64,000 nt of DNA from UBA5543 sp964464965 (GTDB lineage: Bacteria; Bacteroidota; Bacteroidia; Chitinophagales; Chitinophagaceae). Under the pieces are notes generated by a model that made no database searches, was not told where the DNA came from, and saw only the letters and a program-made list of their open reading frames with translations. Below, piece by piece: positions 26,686 through 34,819 of this stretch (its first letter is position 1; each line of letters begins with the position of its first letter). Made by a program: the position numbers and the translations under genes. Location: positions 362,170-426,169 of the forward strand of contig CAYXHM010000004.1 in the NCBI GenBank assembly GCA_964464965.1, given 5' to 3'.

Positions 26686-27903
26686 ATGAATAAAACAATT
26701 GCCATTCTTGTAGTATTAATTTGCATCACATCGGGTATAAGAGCCCAGGATATTGAATGCAACTTCTGCCATCCGCAACGCAGGTCAAAAACAGAAGCAA
26801 ACTTCAACGCTACTTATATTAACCACCGCCACATAGTTACACTTGACAAGGGTAATAAGATGGTAGTGGAAATGTTTAACATTAAAGACTACGATGTATT
26901 ACAGAATACAGCGGAAGTACTAAAGTCTTGCCGGGAGGCACTGGCGCCCTTTAAAGACTCACTAGAAACTTCCCCGTCAGGCAATGTACGCATTGATTAT
27001 GTTTACAGTACACATGCAGGATACAAAAAAATACGCATACGAAAACACGATGCGGACGGCAATATGTTCATAAGTAAAAACGGTGAAATCTCACATCTGA
27101 AAGTAGAGCAGGATACCATCAGGATACTAATTCAAAAAGCAGCTACTGCTATCTATAAAAACGACACGTTCAGGAACTATCGCCCCATACAGCTAACCCT
27201 TGTACTGAATAACTATACGGATTTAGATGCCTTGATTGAAAATGGGCGCGAGATACAGCACATTATTGATACTATGAAGACTGTTGCTACCCCAAAGTAT
27301 AAAGTGAATCCTTATACCTATAAAACGACTATTAACTTCCATACTTCTGCTAATGCCCGTGAACGCTATTCAGGCAAGTTTAGATTTATATTTTACGATG
27401 GCATTCTTACTGACGAATACTCAAACCTCGTATGGAAATCTAAATGGGTGATACCGGAAACATTCGCGTTTGTACCTGATATAGGAGCCGGCTTGCTCGG
27501 TGGAAAGGCAACAACCGTAGCGGATGTCGCTCTGGAATATCGTTTCAGAACAAGCCGTGGTAGTGACTACGTTAAAATGACAAAACTGGTAGCTTCTTCT
27601 TATTTTACTTTTGACAAAAATCCAGCAGGCAATATCCGGGTATTAGCCAACTTGTTTGTAAATGCCGAAGTAGGTAGCCTCGCTAAACAGAAAGATACGG
27701 AGTTTCTATTTAAAAAATCCAGTGCCGGAATAGGCTATATGGTGTATAGTAATAGTACTTATCTACCTGGCACTACTATGAAATTGTATTTAAACTTTGG
27801 TTTAAAAGACCAGTTTTTGATTGTACCAGAGGTTATCTTCACCAATAATTTCAAGACGGTTTTCCCCGCTTTTACCATCCGGGGATTTCTTAATAGAGAG
27901 TAA
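26686..27903 (+). CDS. Exported protein of unknown function, fourth gene of the sigma unit
   Basis: A 405-residue protein. Residues 1-20 form a signal peptide (ends GIRAQ), followed by a Cys pair ECNFCHPQRR. The remainder is mixed alpha/beta; the last 150 residues contain repeated aromatic beta strands (YFTFDKN, GIGYMVYSNS, LKLYLNFGLK) that could form a small outer membrane barrel. No family is recognised. It starts 6 bp after the anti-sigma-like gene, so all four genes from 24499 probably form one operon. Confidence 0.6.
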   Translation: MNKTIAILVVLICITSGIRAQDIECNFCHPQRRSKTEANFNATYINHRHIVTLDKGNKMVVEMFNIKDYDVLQNTAEVLKSCREALAPFKDSLETSPSGNVRIDYVYSTHAGYKKIRIRKHDADGNMFISKNGEISHLKVEQDTIRILIQKAATAIYKNDTFRNYRPIQLTLVLNNYTDLDALIENGREIQHIIDTMKTVATPKYKVNPYTYKTTINFHTSANARERYSGKFRFIFYDGILTDEYSNLVWKSKWVIPETFAFVPDIGAGLLGGKATTVADVALEYRFRTSRGSDYVKMTKLVASSYFTFDKNPAGNIRVLANLFVNAEVGSLAKQKDTEFLFKKSSAGIGYMVYSNSTYLPGTTMKLYLNFGLKDQFLIVPEVIFTNNFKTVFPAFTIRGFLNRE

Positions 27904-27941
27904 TGGTTTTCGCTGTTGCAGACTGTGCAGTTAAAGATAGT

Positions 27942-27999
27942 TAAGGCAGCAAGGCGAGAGGGTATCTTAAAGAACCCTAAAGCCTTACTGCCTTATTTT
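27942..27999 (+). terminator. Terminator of the sigma operon
   Basis: TAAGGCAG (27942-27949) pairs with CTGCCTTA (27988-27995), with AAGGC/GCCTT continuing the stem after one mismatch and a TTTT tail. It lies between convergent genes. Confidence 0.75.
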
Positions 28000-28016
28000 G
28001 TTTGCTCACAGTAATA

Positions 28017-29183
28017 CTATGCCCATGGGTCTAGTACCACTTTCACGCAATTATCTTCTTTCTTCTTAAATATATCATAGCCATGCGCTATCTGCGATAA
28101 TGGCAAGCGGTGGGAGATAATATCATCCAGCTTTACTTTGCCTTCTACTACGTATTGCAGCAGGGTGTCTATATATTTATGTGCCGGTGCCTGTCCACCT
28201 TTCATGGTCAGGCCTTTATCAAAAAACTGCCCTACGGGGAAGTTGTCATAAGTCGTCGGATAAACACCCAGGACAGAAACTGTACCACTACGGCGCACAG
28301 CACTCATACATGCCTCTAACACCTTAGGTGAACCTGCTTCCATGTTGACAACCGCTTTAGCCTTTTCCAGCACATTACGTGTCGGTTCAAACCCAACGGC
28401 TTCTATACATACATCAGCACCTCTGCCACCAGACATGCTGCGTATTTGCTCTATTACATCTTTCGCGCCGTCTGTCCATAATATAGTTTCACTGTTGGTT
28501 GTTTCTTTTGCTTTATCCAGCCTATATTGGTGTGTATCTACAAGAATAACTCTGCCTGCACCCCGCAGCCATGCACTCTTGGCAGCCATCAGGCCTACCG
28601 GTCCCGACCCGAATATCGCAACTATCTCACCACCTTTCACACCACCCCAATCTACACCTGTATATCCGGTAGGGAATATATCAGTCAGGAACAATACCTG
28701 CTCATCGGTCAGGTTATCGGGTACCTTGCGCGGCCCATAGTCTGCATAGGGTACTCTTACATATTCTGCCTGACCACCATCATAGCCGCCATACAGGTCG
28801 GTGTAGCCAAATAAGGCACCACCCTTTTCTGTCAACAGGCCACCTTCGGGGCCATAATGTTCGGGATTACTGTTTTCGCAGTTACCCGGTACTTCATGCT
28901 GGCAAAAAAAGCAATGCCCACAAGCTATGGGAAAAGGCACTACTACCCTGTCTCCGCGCTTCAGGTTTTTTACTTCAGAACCTACTTCCTCAACAATACC
29001 CATGAATTCATGGCCAAGTATCATCGGCGATGTAGGTAAACCCCCACTGTATATATGCAGATCTGATCCGCATATAGCTGTAGCTGTAACTTTTAATATC
29101 ACATCTCTGTTGTCTTTTATCTTTGGATCGTCTACTGTGTCGTAAGAAATATTACGCGGTCCATGTATTACAGCTGCTTTCAT
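28017..29183 (-). CDS. Zinc-dependent medium-chain alcohol dehydrogenase
   Basis: A 388-residue oxidoreductase of the GroES-like/MDR family, resembling glutathione-independent formaldehyde dehydrogenases. Catalytic zinc ligands are in AICGSDLH and LGHEF. Four Cys in CGHCFFCQHEVPGNC bind the structural zinc. The Rossmann motif GSGPVGLMA lies at about residue 190. The substrate is uncertain; aldehyde or alcohol oxidation with NAD(P)+ is expected. It follows the SDR gene by 3 bp in one operon, and a YciF-like stress protein lies nearby, so a general stress role is possible. Confidence 0.88.
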   Translation of the reverse strand: MKAAVIHGPRNISYDTVDDPKIKDNRDVILKVTATAICGSDLHIYSGGLPTSPMILGHEFMGIVEEVGSEVKNLKRGDRVVVPFPIACGHCFFCQHEVPGNCENSNPEHYGPEGGLLTEKGGALFGYTDLYGGYDGGQAEYVRVPYADYGPRKVPDNLTDEQVLFLTDIFPTGYTGVDWGGVKGGEIVAIFGSGPVGLMAAKSAWLRGAGRVILVDTHQYRLDKAKETTNSETILWTDGAKDVIEQIRSMSGGRGADVCIEAVGFEPTRNVLEKAKAVVNMEAGSPKVLEACMSAVRRSGTVSVLGVYPTTYDNFPVGQFFDKGLTMKGGQAPAHKYIDTLLQYVVEGKVKLDDIISHRLPLSQIAHGYDIFKKKEDNCVKVVLDPWA

Positions 29184-29186
29184 ATT

Positions 29187-29987
29187 TTATTTATTTTTAT
29201 CGTTATCAATCGGTTCCTGTTGTTTGCCCATATAATCGGCAGATGTTGAGTCCGGCATTATATTCGCCATAGCCACCTGCATCTTATTTTTAAATCCTGA
29301 TATAACCATATCATCGCCACGCATCAGCGCATCGTATCCATCTTTTGCTACATCTGCCGGGTCTGCCATACTATCTTTATCCTGCACTACTTTTGAATCA
29401 TTCATATCTGCCTTGTTAAAGAAGTCTGTATCTGTAACTCCGGGCAGTAATGCGGTTACTACTATACCTTTATCTTTCACCTCGCTACGTATAGCTTCAG
29501 TAAACGACTGTACGAATGCCTTTGTGCCATGGTACACTGCCTGCCATGGACCGGGGGTCTTACCGGCAATTGAGGAAAGGTTTAAAATTTTGCCCGATTG
29601 CCTTGCCAGCATATCTCTTAAAAATAGCTGCGTAAGAACTACCACGCTTGATATATTAAGGTTGATGATATCGAGGTACCTGTTGATTTCCTCCTCAGCA
29701 AAAAGGCCATATTGCCCCTGTGCAGCATTGTTTACCAGTATATCTATTTTGATACCCTGCTCTTTTATTTCGTCGTACAACTCAAAGGCATTGCCCGGGT
29801 AAAACAAATCTTTTGCAATGGTGGTGATGGTTACCCCATGTTCTTGCAATAGTGCATTGGTATCAGTAAGTTCCTGCTCATCCCTTGCAACAATTACCAT
29901 GTTATAACCATCCTTTGCAAATAATTTAGCAAGCTCAAGCCCTATACCACTTGTACCCCCCGTTATTAATACAGTTTCATTTTTCAT
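29187..29987 (-). CDS. Short-chain dehydrogenase/reductase
   Basis: A 266-residue cytoplasmic SDR. The cofactor motif TGGTSGIG is at residues 9-16, NNAA at about 86, the catalytic Ser in LSSIAG and the YxxxK pair in YHGTK. The C-terminal part fits the DltE/YqjQ-like group of classical SDRs. The substrate cannot be named. It is the first gene of a two-gene operon with the zinc dehydrogenase (3 bp gap) and is divergent from the DUF892 gene. Confidence 0.9.
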   Translation of the reverse strand: MKNETVLITGGTSGIGLELAKLFAKDGYNMVIVARDEQELTDTNALLQEHGVTITTIAKDLFYPGNAFELYDEIKEQGIKIDILVNNAAQGQYGLFAEEEINRYLDIINLNISSVVVLTQLFLRDMLARQSGKILNLSSIAGKTPGPWQAVYHGTKAFVQSFTEAIRSEVKDKGIVVTALLPGVTDTDFFNKADMNDSKVVQDKDSMADPADVAKDGYDALMRGDDMVISGFKNKMQVAMANIMPDSTSADYMGKQQEPIDNDKNK

Positions 29988-30114
29988 AAAATTTCTTTTA
30001 ATAGAATATGCTGGATTGCATGAAAAAATAATGCCAATGATTTTACTAACTGAATTATTTTATCGTTTATGCCCGTGGCATGGTTATTACAGTATATAAC
30101 CTAAAATCTAACTT

Positions 30115-30681
30115 ATGGCAACAACTAAAAAAGCTGCTCTCAAAAAAGCAGCATCAAAACAAGCGTCTCAACCAAAGAATGTAGAGCCTGCGCTGATGGA
30201 ATTATTTATCGACGAGATAAAAGACATTTACTGGGCTGAAAAACATTTGGTGAAAACTCTCCCCAAAATGAGTAAAGCTGCTACATCCGGGGAACTGGCT
30301 GCGGCTATTAAAGACCACCTTGAAGTTACAAAGACACAGGTAGCACGACTGGAGCAGGTTTTTGAATTGCTGGGCAAAAAAGCGGTTGGCAAAAAATGCG
30401 AAGCTATGGAAGGCCTGGCTAAAGAAGGCCAAGGTGTAATAGAAGACACTGAAGCAGGATCTGCAACACGCGATGTGGGCATCATTATAGCATCACAAAA
30501 GGTAGAACACTATGAGATAGCTACCTATGGCTGTCTTACACAAATAGCTAAAGTTTTAGGCCTGAATGATGTGGCAGATATCCTGGCAGAAACACTGGCT
30601 GAAGAAAAAGAAGCTGACGAGTTACTGACAACTATAGCTGAAAACGATATCAATTACGAAGCGGCAGAAGAAGAGGAATAA
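30115..30681 (+). CDS. YciF-like ferritin-like protein (DUF892)
   Basis: A 188-residue protein. A Lys/Ala-rich tail (residues 1-22, ATTKKAALKKAASKQ) precedes a DUF892 four-helix ferritin-like domain (about 25-180): LFIDEIKDIYWAEKHLVKTLPKM, KVEHYEIATYGCL and EEKEADELL contain the Glu and His residues expected to bind a di-metal centre. Members are induced by osmotic and general stress, and the enzymatic role is unknown. The Lys-rich start resembles DNA-binding tails of histone-like or Dps proteins, so nucleoid contact is a possibility (inference). Confidence 0.85.
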   Translation: MATTKKAALKKAASKQASQPKNVEPALMELFIDEIKDIYWAEKHLVKTLPKMSKAATSGELAAAIKDHLEVTKTQVARLEQVFELLGKKAVGKKCEAMEGLAKEGQGVIEDTEAGSATRDVGIIIASQKVEHYEIATYGCLTQIAKVLGLNDVADILAETLAEEKEADELLTTIAENDINYEAAEEEE

Positions 30682-30699
30682 TAAATTGAGTAGTTACAT

Positions 30700-30748
30700 G
30701 CCGGGGCAATTGAAATTATCATCATAGTTTTATTGCCCCGGCCTTTTT
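30700..30748 (+). terminator. Terminator of the DUF892 gene
   Basis: GCCGGGGCAAT (30700-30710) and ATTGCCCCGGC (30732-30742) form a perfect 11 bp stem with a 21 nt loop and a T-run at 30744-30748. Confidence 0.88.
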
Positions 30749-30770
30749 ATACCATACTGCTTTTTTAGTA

Positions 30771-30802
30771 TTTGAACTACTCAACCAATCGTCCTACATT
30801 TG
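30771..30802 (+). promoter_or_regulatory. Promoter of hutI
   Basis: -33 TTTG (30771-30774), 20 nt spacer and a perfect -7 TACATTTG (30795-30802), 19 nt before ATG 30822. It is one of the best matches to the Bacteroidota consensus in this window. Confidence 0.7.
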
Positions 30803-30821
30803 GTTGGCAAAACAATATCAG

Positions 30822-32063
30822 ATGCATTTATTGCTTACAAATATCAGGCAGCTCTGCAATGTAGAGCGCGGGGAAGAACGGAAAAGATGGGTAAAAGGCG
30901 CAGACATGAAAAATCTGGACTGCATAGAAAACGCCTGGCTGTTAATTGAAAACGGAAAAATATCAGACTTTGGCGATATGGAGCATGCCCATGCGGTGCA
31001 GGCAAATGACATAGTAGATCTTTCAGGCAAACTAGTGTTACCGGCGTGGGTTGATTCCCATACCCACCTCGTATTCGCTTCATCACGGGAAAATGAATTC
31101 GTTGACCGGATAAACGGTCTTACATACGAGGAAATAGCACGCCGTGGTGGCGGCATTTTGAACTCTGCACGTAAAATGGCAGAAATAGAAGAGGAACAAT
31201 TGTATGACGAGAGCCTGGCAAGGTTGCACAGCGTAATAGCTCAGGGAACGGGAGCAATAGAAATAAAAAGCGGCTATGGGCTGAATATGGAGGGCGAGCT
31301 GAAAATGCTGCGCGTCATCAGGAGATTGAAGGAGGATAACATCATCCCGATTAAAGCAACTTTTTTAGCAGCTCACGCATATCCTGTTGATTATAAAGAC
31401 AATCACGAGGGATATCTCAATCAAATCATTAATGAAATGCTACCTGTAGTGGCAGGCGAAGGTCTTGCTGATTATATGGATGTATTTTGCGAAAAAGGCT
31501 TTTTCAGCGTGGAAGAAACCGAAAGATTACTGGAAGCAGGGTGGAAGCATGGCCTTAAACCGAAGATACATGCCAACCAATTACACCACTCAGGTGGAGT
31601 ACAGGTTGGCGTAAAGCACAAAGCCGTGAGCGTTGATCACCTTGAAGCAGTAGGCGAGGAAGAGATAGCATCTTTAATAAATGGAGATACAATCCCTACC
31701 CTGCTGCCGGGCGCTGCATTTTTTCTTGGAATTGGTTACCAGCCTGCACGTAAAATAATAGATGCCGGGTTGCCGGTGTGCCTGGCTACAGATTACAATC
31801 CCGGCTCTTGCCCATCGGGCAATGTGCCATTATTGCTGACACTGGCCTGCACACAATTAAAAATGACACCGGAAGAGGCTATAAATGCTGTGACTATCAA
31901 TGGTGCGGCGGCTCTTGAAATGGCCGGGGAAATGGGCACAATAGCCAGGGGCAAAAAAGCTAACCTGATTATTACGAAGCCAATGCCATCATTTTCTTAC
32001 ATTCCTTATGATTTTGGCAATAATCCAGTTGAAAAAATGATTTTAGAGGGTCAAATAATGTAA
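30822..32063 (+). CDS. hutI: Imidazolonepropionase
   Basis: A 413-residue amidohydrolase that converts imidazolone-5-propanoate to N-formimino-glutamate in histidine degradation. Metal and substrate motifs are visible: DSHTHLVFASSRENEF around residue 80, KSGYGLN, HAYPVDYK, IHANQLHHSGG and ATDYNPGSCPSGN. The start is set at ATG 30822; a TTG at 30804 would fall at the -7 box. Other hut genes (hutU, hutH and the formimidoylglutamase or cyclodeaminase step) are not in the window, so the pathway is either scattered or encoded elsewhere. It is followed 47 bp later by efp. Confidence 0.94.
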   Translation: MHLLLTNIRQLCNVERGEERKRWVKGADMKNLDCIENAWLLIENGKISDFGDMEHAHAVQANDIVDLSGKLVLPAWVDSHTHLVFASSRENEFVDRINGLTYEEIARRGGGILNSARKMAEIEEEQLYDESLARLHSVIAQGTGAIEIKSGYGLNMEGELKMLRVIRRLKEDNIIPIKATFLAAHAYPVDYKDNHEGYLNQIINEMLPVVAGEGLADYMDVFCEKGFFSVEETERLLEAGWKHGLKPKIHANQLHHSGGVQVGVKHKAVSVDHLEAVGEEEIASLINGDTIPTLLPGAAFFLGIGYQPARKIIDAGLPVCLATDYNPGSCPSGNVPLLLTLACTQLKMTPEEAINAVTINGAAALEMAGEMGTIARGKKANLIITKPMPSFSYIPYDFGNNPVEKMILEGQIM

Positions 32064-32081
32064 TTTTTGCCATTTTCGGGT

Positions 32082-32089
32082 TACTTTTG
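32082..32089 (+). promoter_or_regulatory. -7 box of efp
   Basis: TACTTTTG followed by C lies 21 nt before the ATG at 32111. The -33 element is not clear; read-through from hutI is also possible. Confidence 0.45.
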
Positions 32090-32110
32090 CTTCCCGCTTA
32101 AAAACAAAAT

Positions 32111-32674
32111 ATGGCAACAACAGCAGATATTCGCAATGGTATCGTCCTTAAATTAGACGGTAGCCTGTATTCAGTTATTGAATTTGGACAAAACAAGACA
32201 GCCCGCTCGGCGGCAAAAGTATGGGCTAAACTGAAAGGTGTAGATAACGCCCGTTCAATAGAACACACATGGAACTCAGGCGAGGTAATTTATCCTGTAC
32301 GTATTGAAAAACGTACATTCCAGTTCCTGTATAAAGATGACATGGGCTTTAACTTTATGGATAATGAGACGTTCGAGCAAATTACCATGAACGAGGCGGC
32401 TGTGGATAACCCGGCGTTGTATAAAGACGGCCAGGAATGTTATATCAACATCAACACGGAAACGGAACAACCCATGAATGTGGAATTGCCATCAAGCGTT
32501 GTACTGGAAGTTACCTATACAGAGCCAGGTATGAAGGGCGATACCGCCACACGTACCCTGAAGCCTGCAACAGTAGAGACAGGCGCTACGGTAAACGTAC
32601 CCCTGTTTGTAGATGCCGGTGAGAAAATAAAAATCGACAGTAAGACAGGTGCTTATATGGAGCGCGTTAAATAA
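32111..32674 (+). CDS. efp: Elongation factor P, arginine-tip type
   Basis: A 187-residue three-domain beta-barrel protein that enters the ribosomal E site and rescues stalling at consecutive prolines. The length is standard and all three domains are present: KOW-like 1-64, OB 65-127, C-terminal 128-187 with the usual end IKIDSKTGAYMERVK. The tip loop, normally a PGKG motif with a modified Lys34, reads NKTARSAAKV here, with Arg32 at the tip. This matches the loop of EarP-type factors, where Arg32 is rhamnosylated. No earP gene is in the window. It is followed by accB, as is common in Bacteroidota. Confidence 0.95.
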   Translation: MATTADIRNGIVLKLDGSLYSVIEFGQNKTARSAAKVWAKLKGVDNARSIEHTWNSGEVIYPVRIEKRTFQFLYKDDMGFNFMDNETFEQITMNEAAVDNPALYKDGQECYININTETEQPMNVELPSSVVLEVTYTEPGMKGDTATRTLKPATVETGATVNVPLFVDAGEKIKIDSKTGAYMERVK

Positions 32675-32713
32675 AATTGGTTTATTACCCATCAATAAAA
32701 TCGAAAAACAAAC

Positions 32714-33196
32714 ATGGATTTAAAATACATCCAGGAGCTGATAAAGGCTGTTAACAAGTCTGAACTTAGCGAATTAAGTATAAAAGATGGTGAATTTGAA
32801 ATCACTATTAAGCAAAACCCGCTTAATGGCGGACAATTAGTAACTTATCAGCAACCCCAGCAGGCCGCGCCACAAGTTATGATGTCGGCACCACAACACT
32901 CTGCGGCACCTGCAGCAGAGGCTACTACCCCCGCTGCCGCACCTGCTTCAGATAAGTTGGTTACTATTAAGTCTCCGATGATAGGTACCTTCTACCGCAG
33001 CCCTAAACCAGGCGAGCCACCATTTATTAATGTCGGCGATACTGTTTCTATGGGTCAGCATATCTGCATTATAGAAGCTATGAAGTTATTCAACGAAATA
33101 GAATCAGAAGTATCCGGTAAAGTGGTAAAAATACTGGCAGATGAAGCATCTCCGGTAGAATACGATCAACCTTTGTTCCTGGTTGAAATTGCGTAA
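32714..33196 (+). CDS. accB: Biotin carboxyl carrier protein of acetyl-CoA carboxylase
   Basis: A 160-residue carrier subunit. The N-terminal region (1-60) is followed by an Ala/Pro/Gln-rich flexible linker (about 60-85) and the biotinyl domain (85-160). The biotin attachment site is Lys124 in EAMKLFNE, with the preceding thumb region PGEPPFINVGD. Biotin on this Lys is carboxylated by AccC and delivered to AccAD to form malonyl-CoA. It lies 39 bp after efp and 98 bp before accC, an arrangement usual for this phylum. Confidence 0.96.
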   Translation: MDLKYIQELIKAVNKSELSELSIKDGEFEITIKQNPLNGGQLVTYQQPQQAAPQVMMSAPQHSAAPAAEATTPAAAPASDKLVTIKSPMIGTFYRSPKPGEPPFINVGDTVSMGQHICIIEAMKLFNEIESEVSGKVVKILADEASPVEYDQPLFLVEIA

Positions 33197-33255
33197 TACT
33201 CAATTTCTTAATTGCTCAATGGCCCCTAAAAAGGCCATTATTTTTTAGGCAATTG

Positions 33256-33290
33256 TCTTTTTGACTTTTGATTTTTGACTTTAAACTTTG
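33256..33290. repeat. TTTTTGAC tract in the accB-accC gap
   Basis: CTTTTTGACTTTTGATTTTTGACTTT is an imperfect tandem of a TTTTGA(C/T) unit just before the accC start. Similar tracts are common between genes in Bacteroidota and probably arise by slippage. The end of the tract, AAACTTTG (33283-33290), is one base from a -7 box and 4 nt from the GTG start. Confidence 0.5.
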
Positions 33291-33294
33291 ATAA

Positions 33295-34632
33295 GTGTTT
33301 AAAAAAATACTCATTGCAAACAGGGGTGAAATAGCCCTGCGTATAATACGTACCTGCCGCGAAATGGGCATACAAACAGTAGCTGTCTATTCTACTGCTG
33401 ATGCAGATAGCCTCCACGTGCGTTTTGCAGACGAAGCGGTGTGTATAGGCAAGCCACAAAGCTCTGACTCGTACCTGAATATCCCACGCATTATGGCAGC
33501 GGCTGAAATTACGAATGCTGATGCTATACACCCGGGCTATGGTTTCCTGGCAGAGAATGCTGAATTTGCTGATATATGCGCCGGATATGGTATCAAGTTC
33601 ATAGGGCCAACATCTGAAATGATGCGCCTGATGGGTGATAAAATAACGGCGAAAGATACCATGATAAAGGCCGGTGTACCGGTTATTCCTGGCTCAAAGG
33701 GCTTGTTGGAAAGCACAGACGAAGCAAAGAAACTTGCTGCAGAAATGGGTTATCCTGTACTGCTGAAAGCTACTGCCGGTGGTGGCGGTAAAGGTATGCG
33801 CCTGGTATGGAAGGAAGATGAAATAGAAAAAGCATACGAAAGCGCACAAACAGAAGCAGGCGCGGCATTTGGCAATGCAGGTATATATATGGAGAAGTTT
33901 GTGGAAGAACCACGCCATATAGAAATACAGGTAGCAGGCGACCAGTTTGGCAGCGTATGCCACCTGAGCGAGCGTGACTGCTCTATTCAGCGGCGCCACC
34001 AGAAACTGGTTGAGGAATCCCCTTCGCCATTTATGACCCCTGAGCTTCGTAAAGCCATGGGCGATGCGGCTATAAAAGCTGCACAAGCTATCAATTACGA
34101 GAGCGTAGGTACCATAGAGTTCCTGGTAGATAAGCACAGAAATTTCTACTTTATGGAGATGAATACCCGTATCCAGGTAGAGCACTGTGTAACCGAAGAA
34201 GTAATTAACTACGACCTGATAAAAGAACAGATAAAAATAGCTGCGGGCATTAAGATAAGTGGTAAAAACTACGAGCCGCAAATGCACGCTATAGAATGCC
34301 GTATCAATGCTGAAGACCCATATAATGATTTCAGGCCAAGCCCCGGGAAAATAACGGTACTACACACCCCGGGTGGGCATGGTGTACGCGTGGATTCCCA
34401 TATTTATGCGGGCTATACCATTCCTCCTTACTACGACTCTATGATAGGCAAGCTGATAGCGGTAGCGCAAACCCGTGAAGAAGCTATCAACACTATGGAG
34501 CGTGCGTTAAGCGAATATGTGATAGAAGGCGTGAAAACAACCATCCCATTCCATCAGCAACTGATGAAGGATGAAAAATTCAGGGAGGGTGATTTCAATA
34601 CCAAGTTTATAGAGACTTTTGAGTTGAAGTAG
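33295..34632 (+). CDS. accC: Biotin carboxylase subunit of acetyl-CoA carboxylase
   Basis: A 445-residue ATP-grasp enzyme that carboxylates the biotin on AccB. Domains: N-terminal pre-ATP-grasp 1-115 (IANRGEIALRIIRTCRE), ATP-grasp 115-320 with the Gly-rich loop AGGGGKGMRL and the catalytic EMNTRIQVEH, and a C-terminal domain to 445. The length is standard for AccC. The start is GTG at 33295: it gives FKKILIANRGEIA immediately, and no in-frame ATG is suitable. A long hairpin follows the gene. Confidence 0.96.
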   Translation: MFKKILIANRGEIALRIIRTCREMGIQTVAVYSTADADSLHVRFADEAVCIGKPQSSDSYLNIPRIMAAAEITNADAIHPGYGFLAENAEFADICAGYGIKFIGPTSEMMRLMGDKITAKDTMIKAGVPVIPGSKGLLESTDEAKKLAAEMGYPVLLKATAGGGGKGMRLVWKEDEIEKAYESAQTEAGAAFGNAGIYMEKFVEEPRHIEIQVAGDQFGSVCHLSERDCSIQRRHQKLVEESPSPFMTPELRKAMGDAAIKAAQAINYESVGTIEFLVDKHRNFYFMEMNTRIQVEHCVTEEVINYDLIKEQIKIAAGIKISGKNYEPQMHAIECRINAEDPYNDFRPSPGKITVLHTPGGHGVRVDSHIYAGYTIPPYYDSMIGKLIAVAQTREEAINTMERALSEYVIEGVKTTIPFHQQLMKDEKFREGDFNTKFIETFELK

Positions 34633-34643
34633 AAAATATATAA

Positions 34644-34693
34644 ATTATAAACCATAACGGCTGTGCACATGTACAGCCGTTATGGTTTATAAT
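34644..34693. terminator. 21 bp perfect hairpin after accC
   Basis: 34644-34664 and 34673-34693 are perfect complements around an 8 nt loop (GCACATGT). The core is ACCATAACGGCTGT. There is no long T-run, but the AT-rich lower stem can unpair to give one. It is the probable end of the efp-accB-accC transcript. Confidence 0.7.
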
Positions 34694-34819
34694 AAGTTGA
34701 AACTGACCATATTCTATGGAATATTCAACAAATAATTGGCACATTAGCATATTATCCAATTAGCGCATTGGCCTCAGAAATTATTATCTTGCACCTTCAA
34801 ATACAGGCAGTTATACAGC

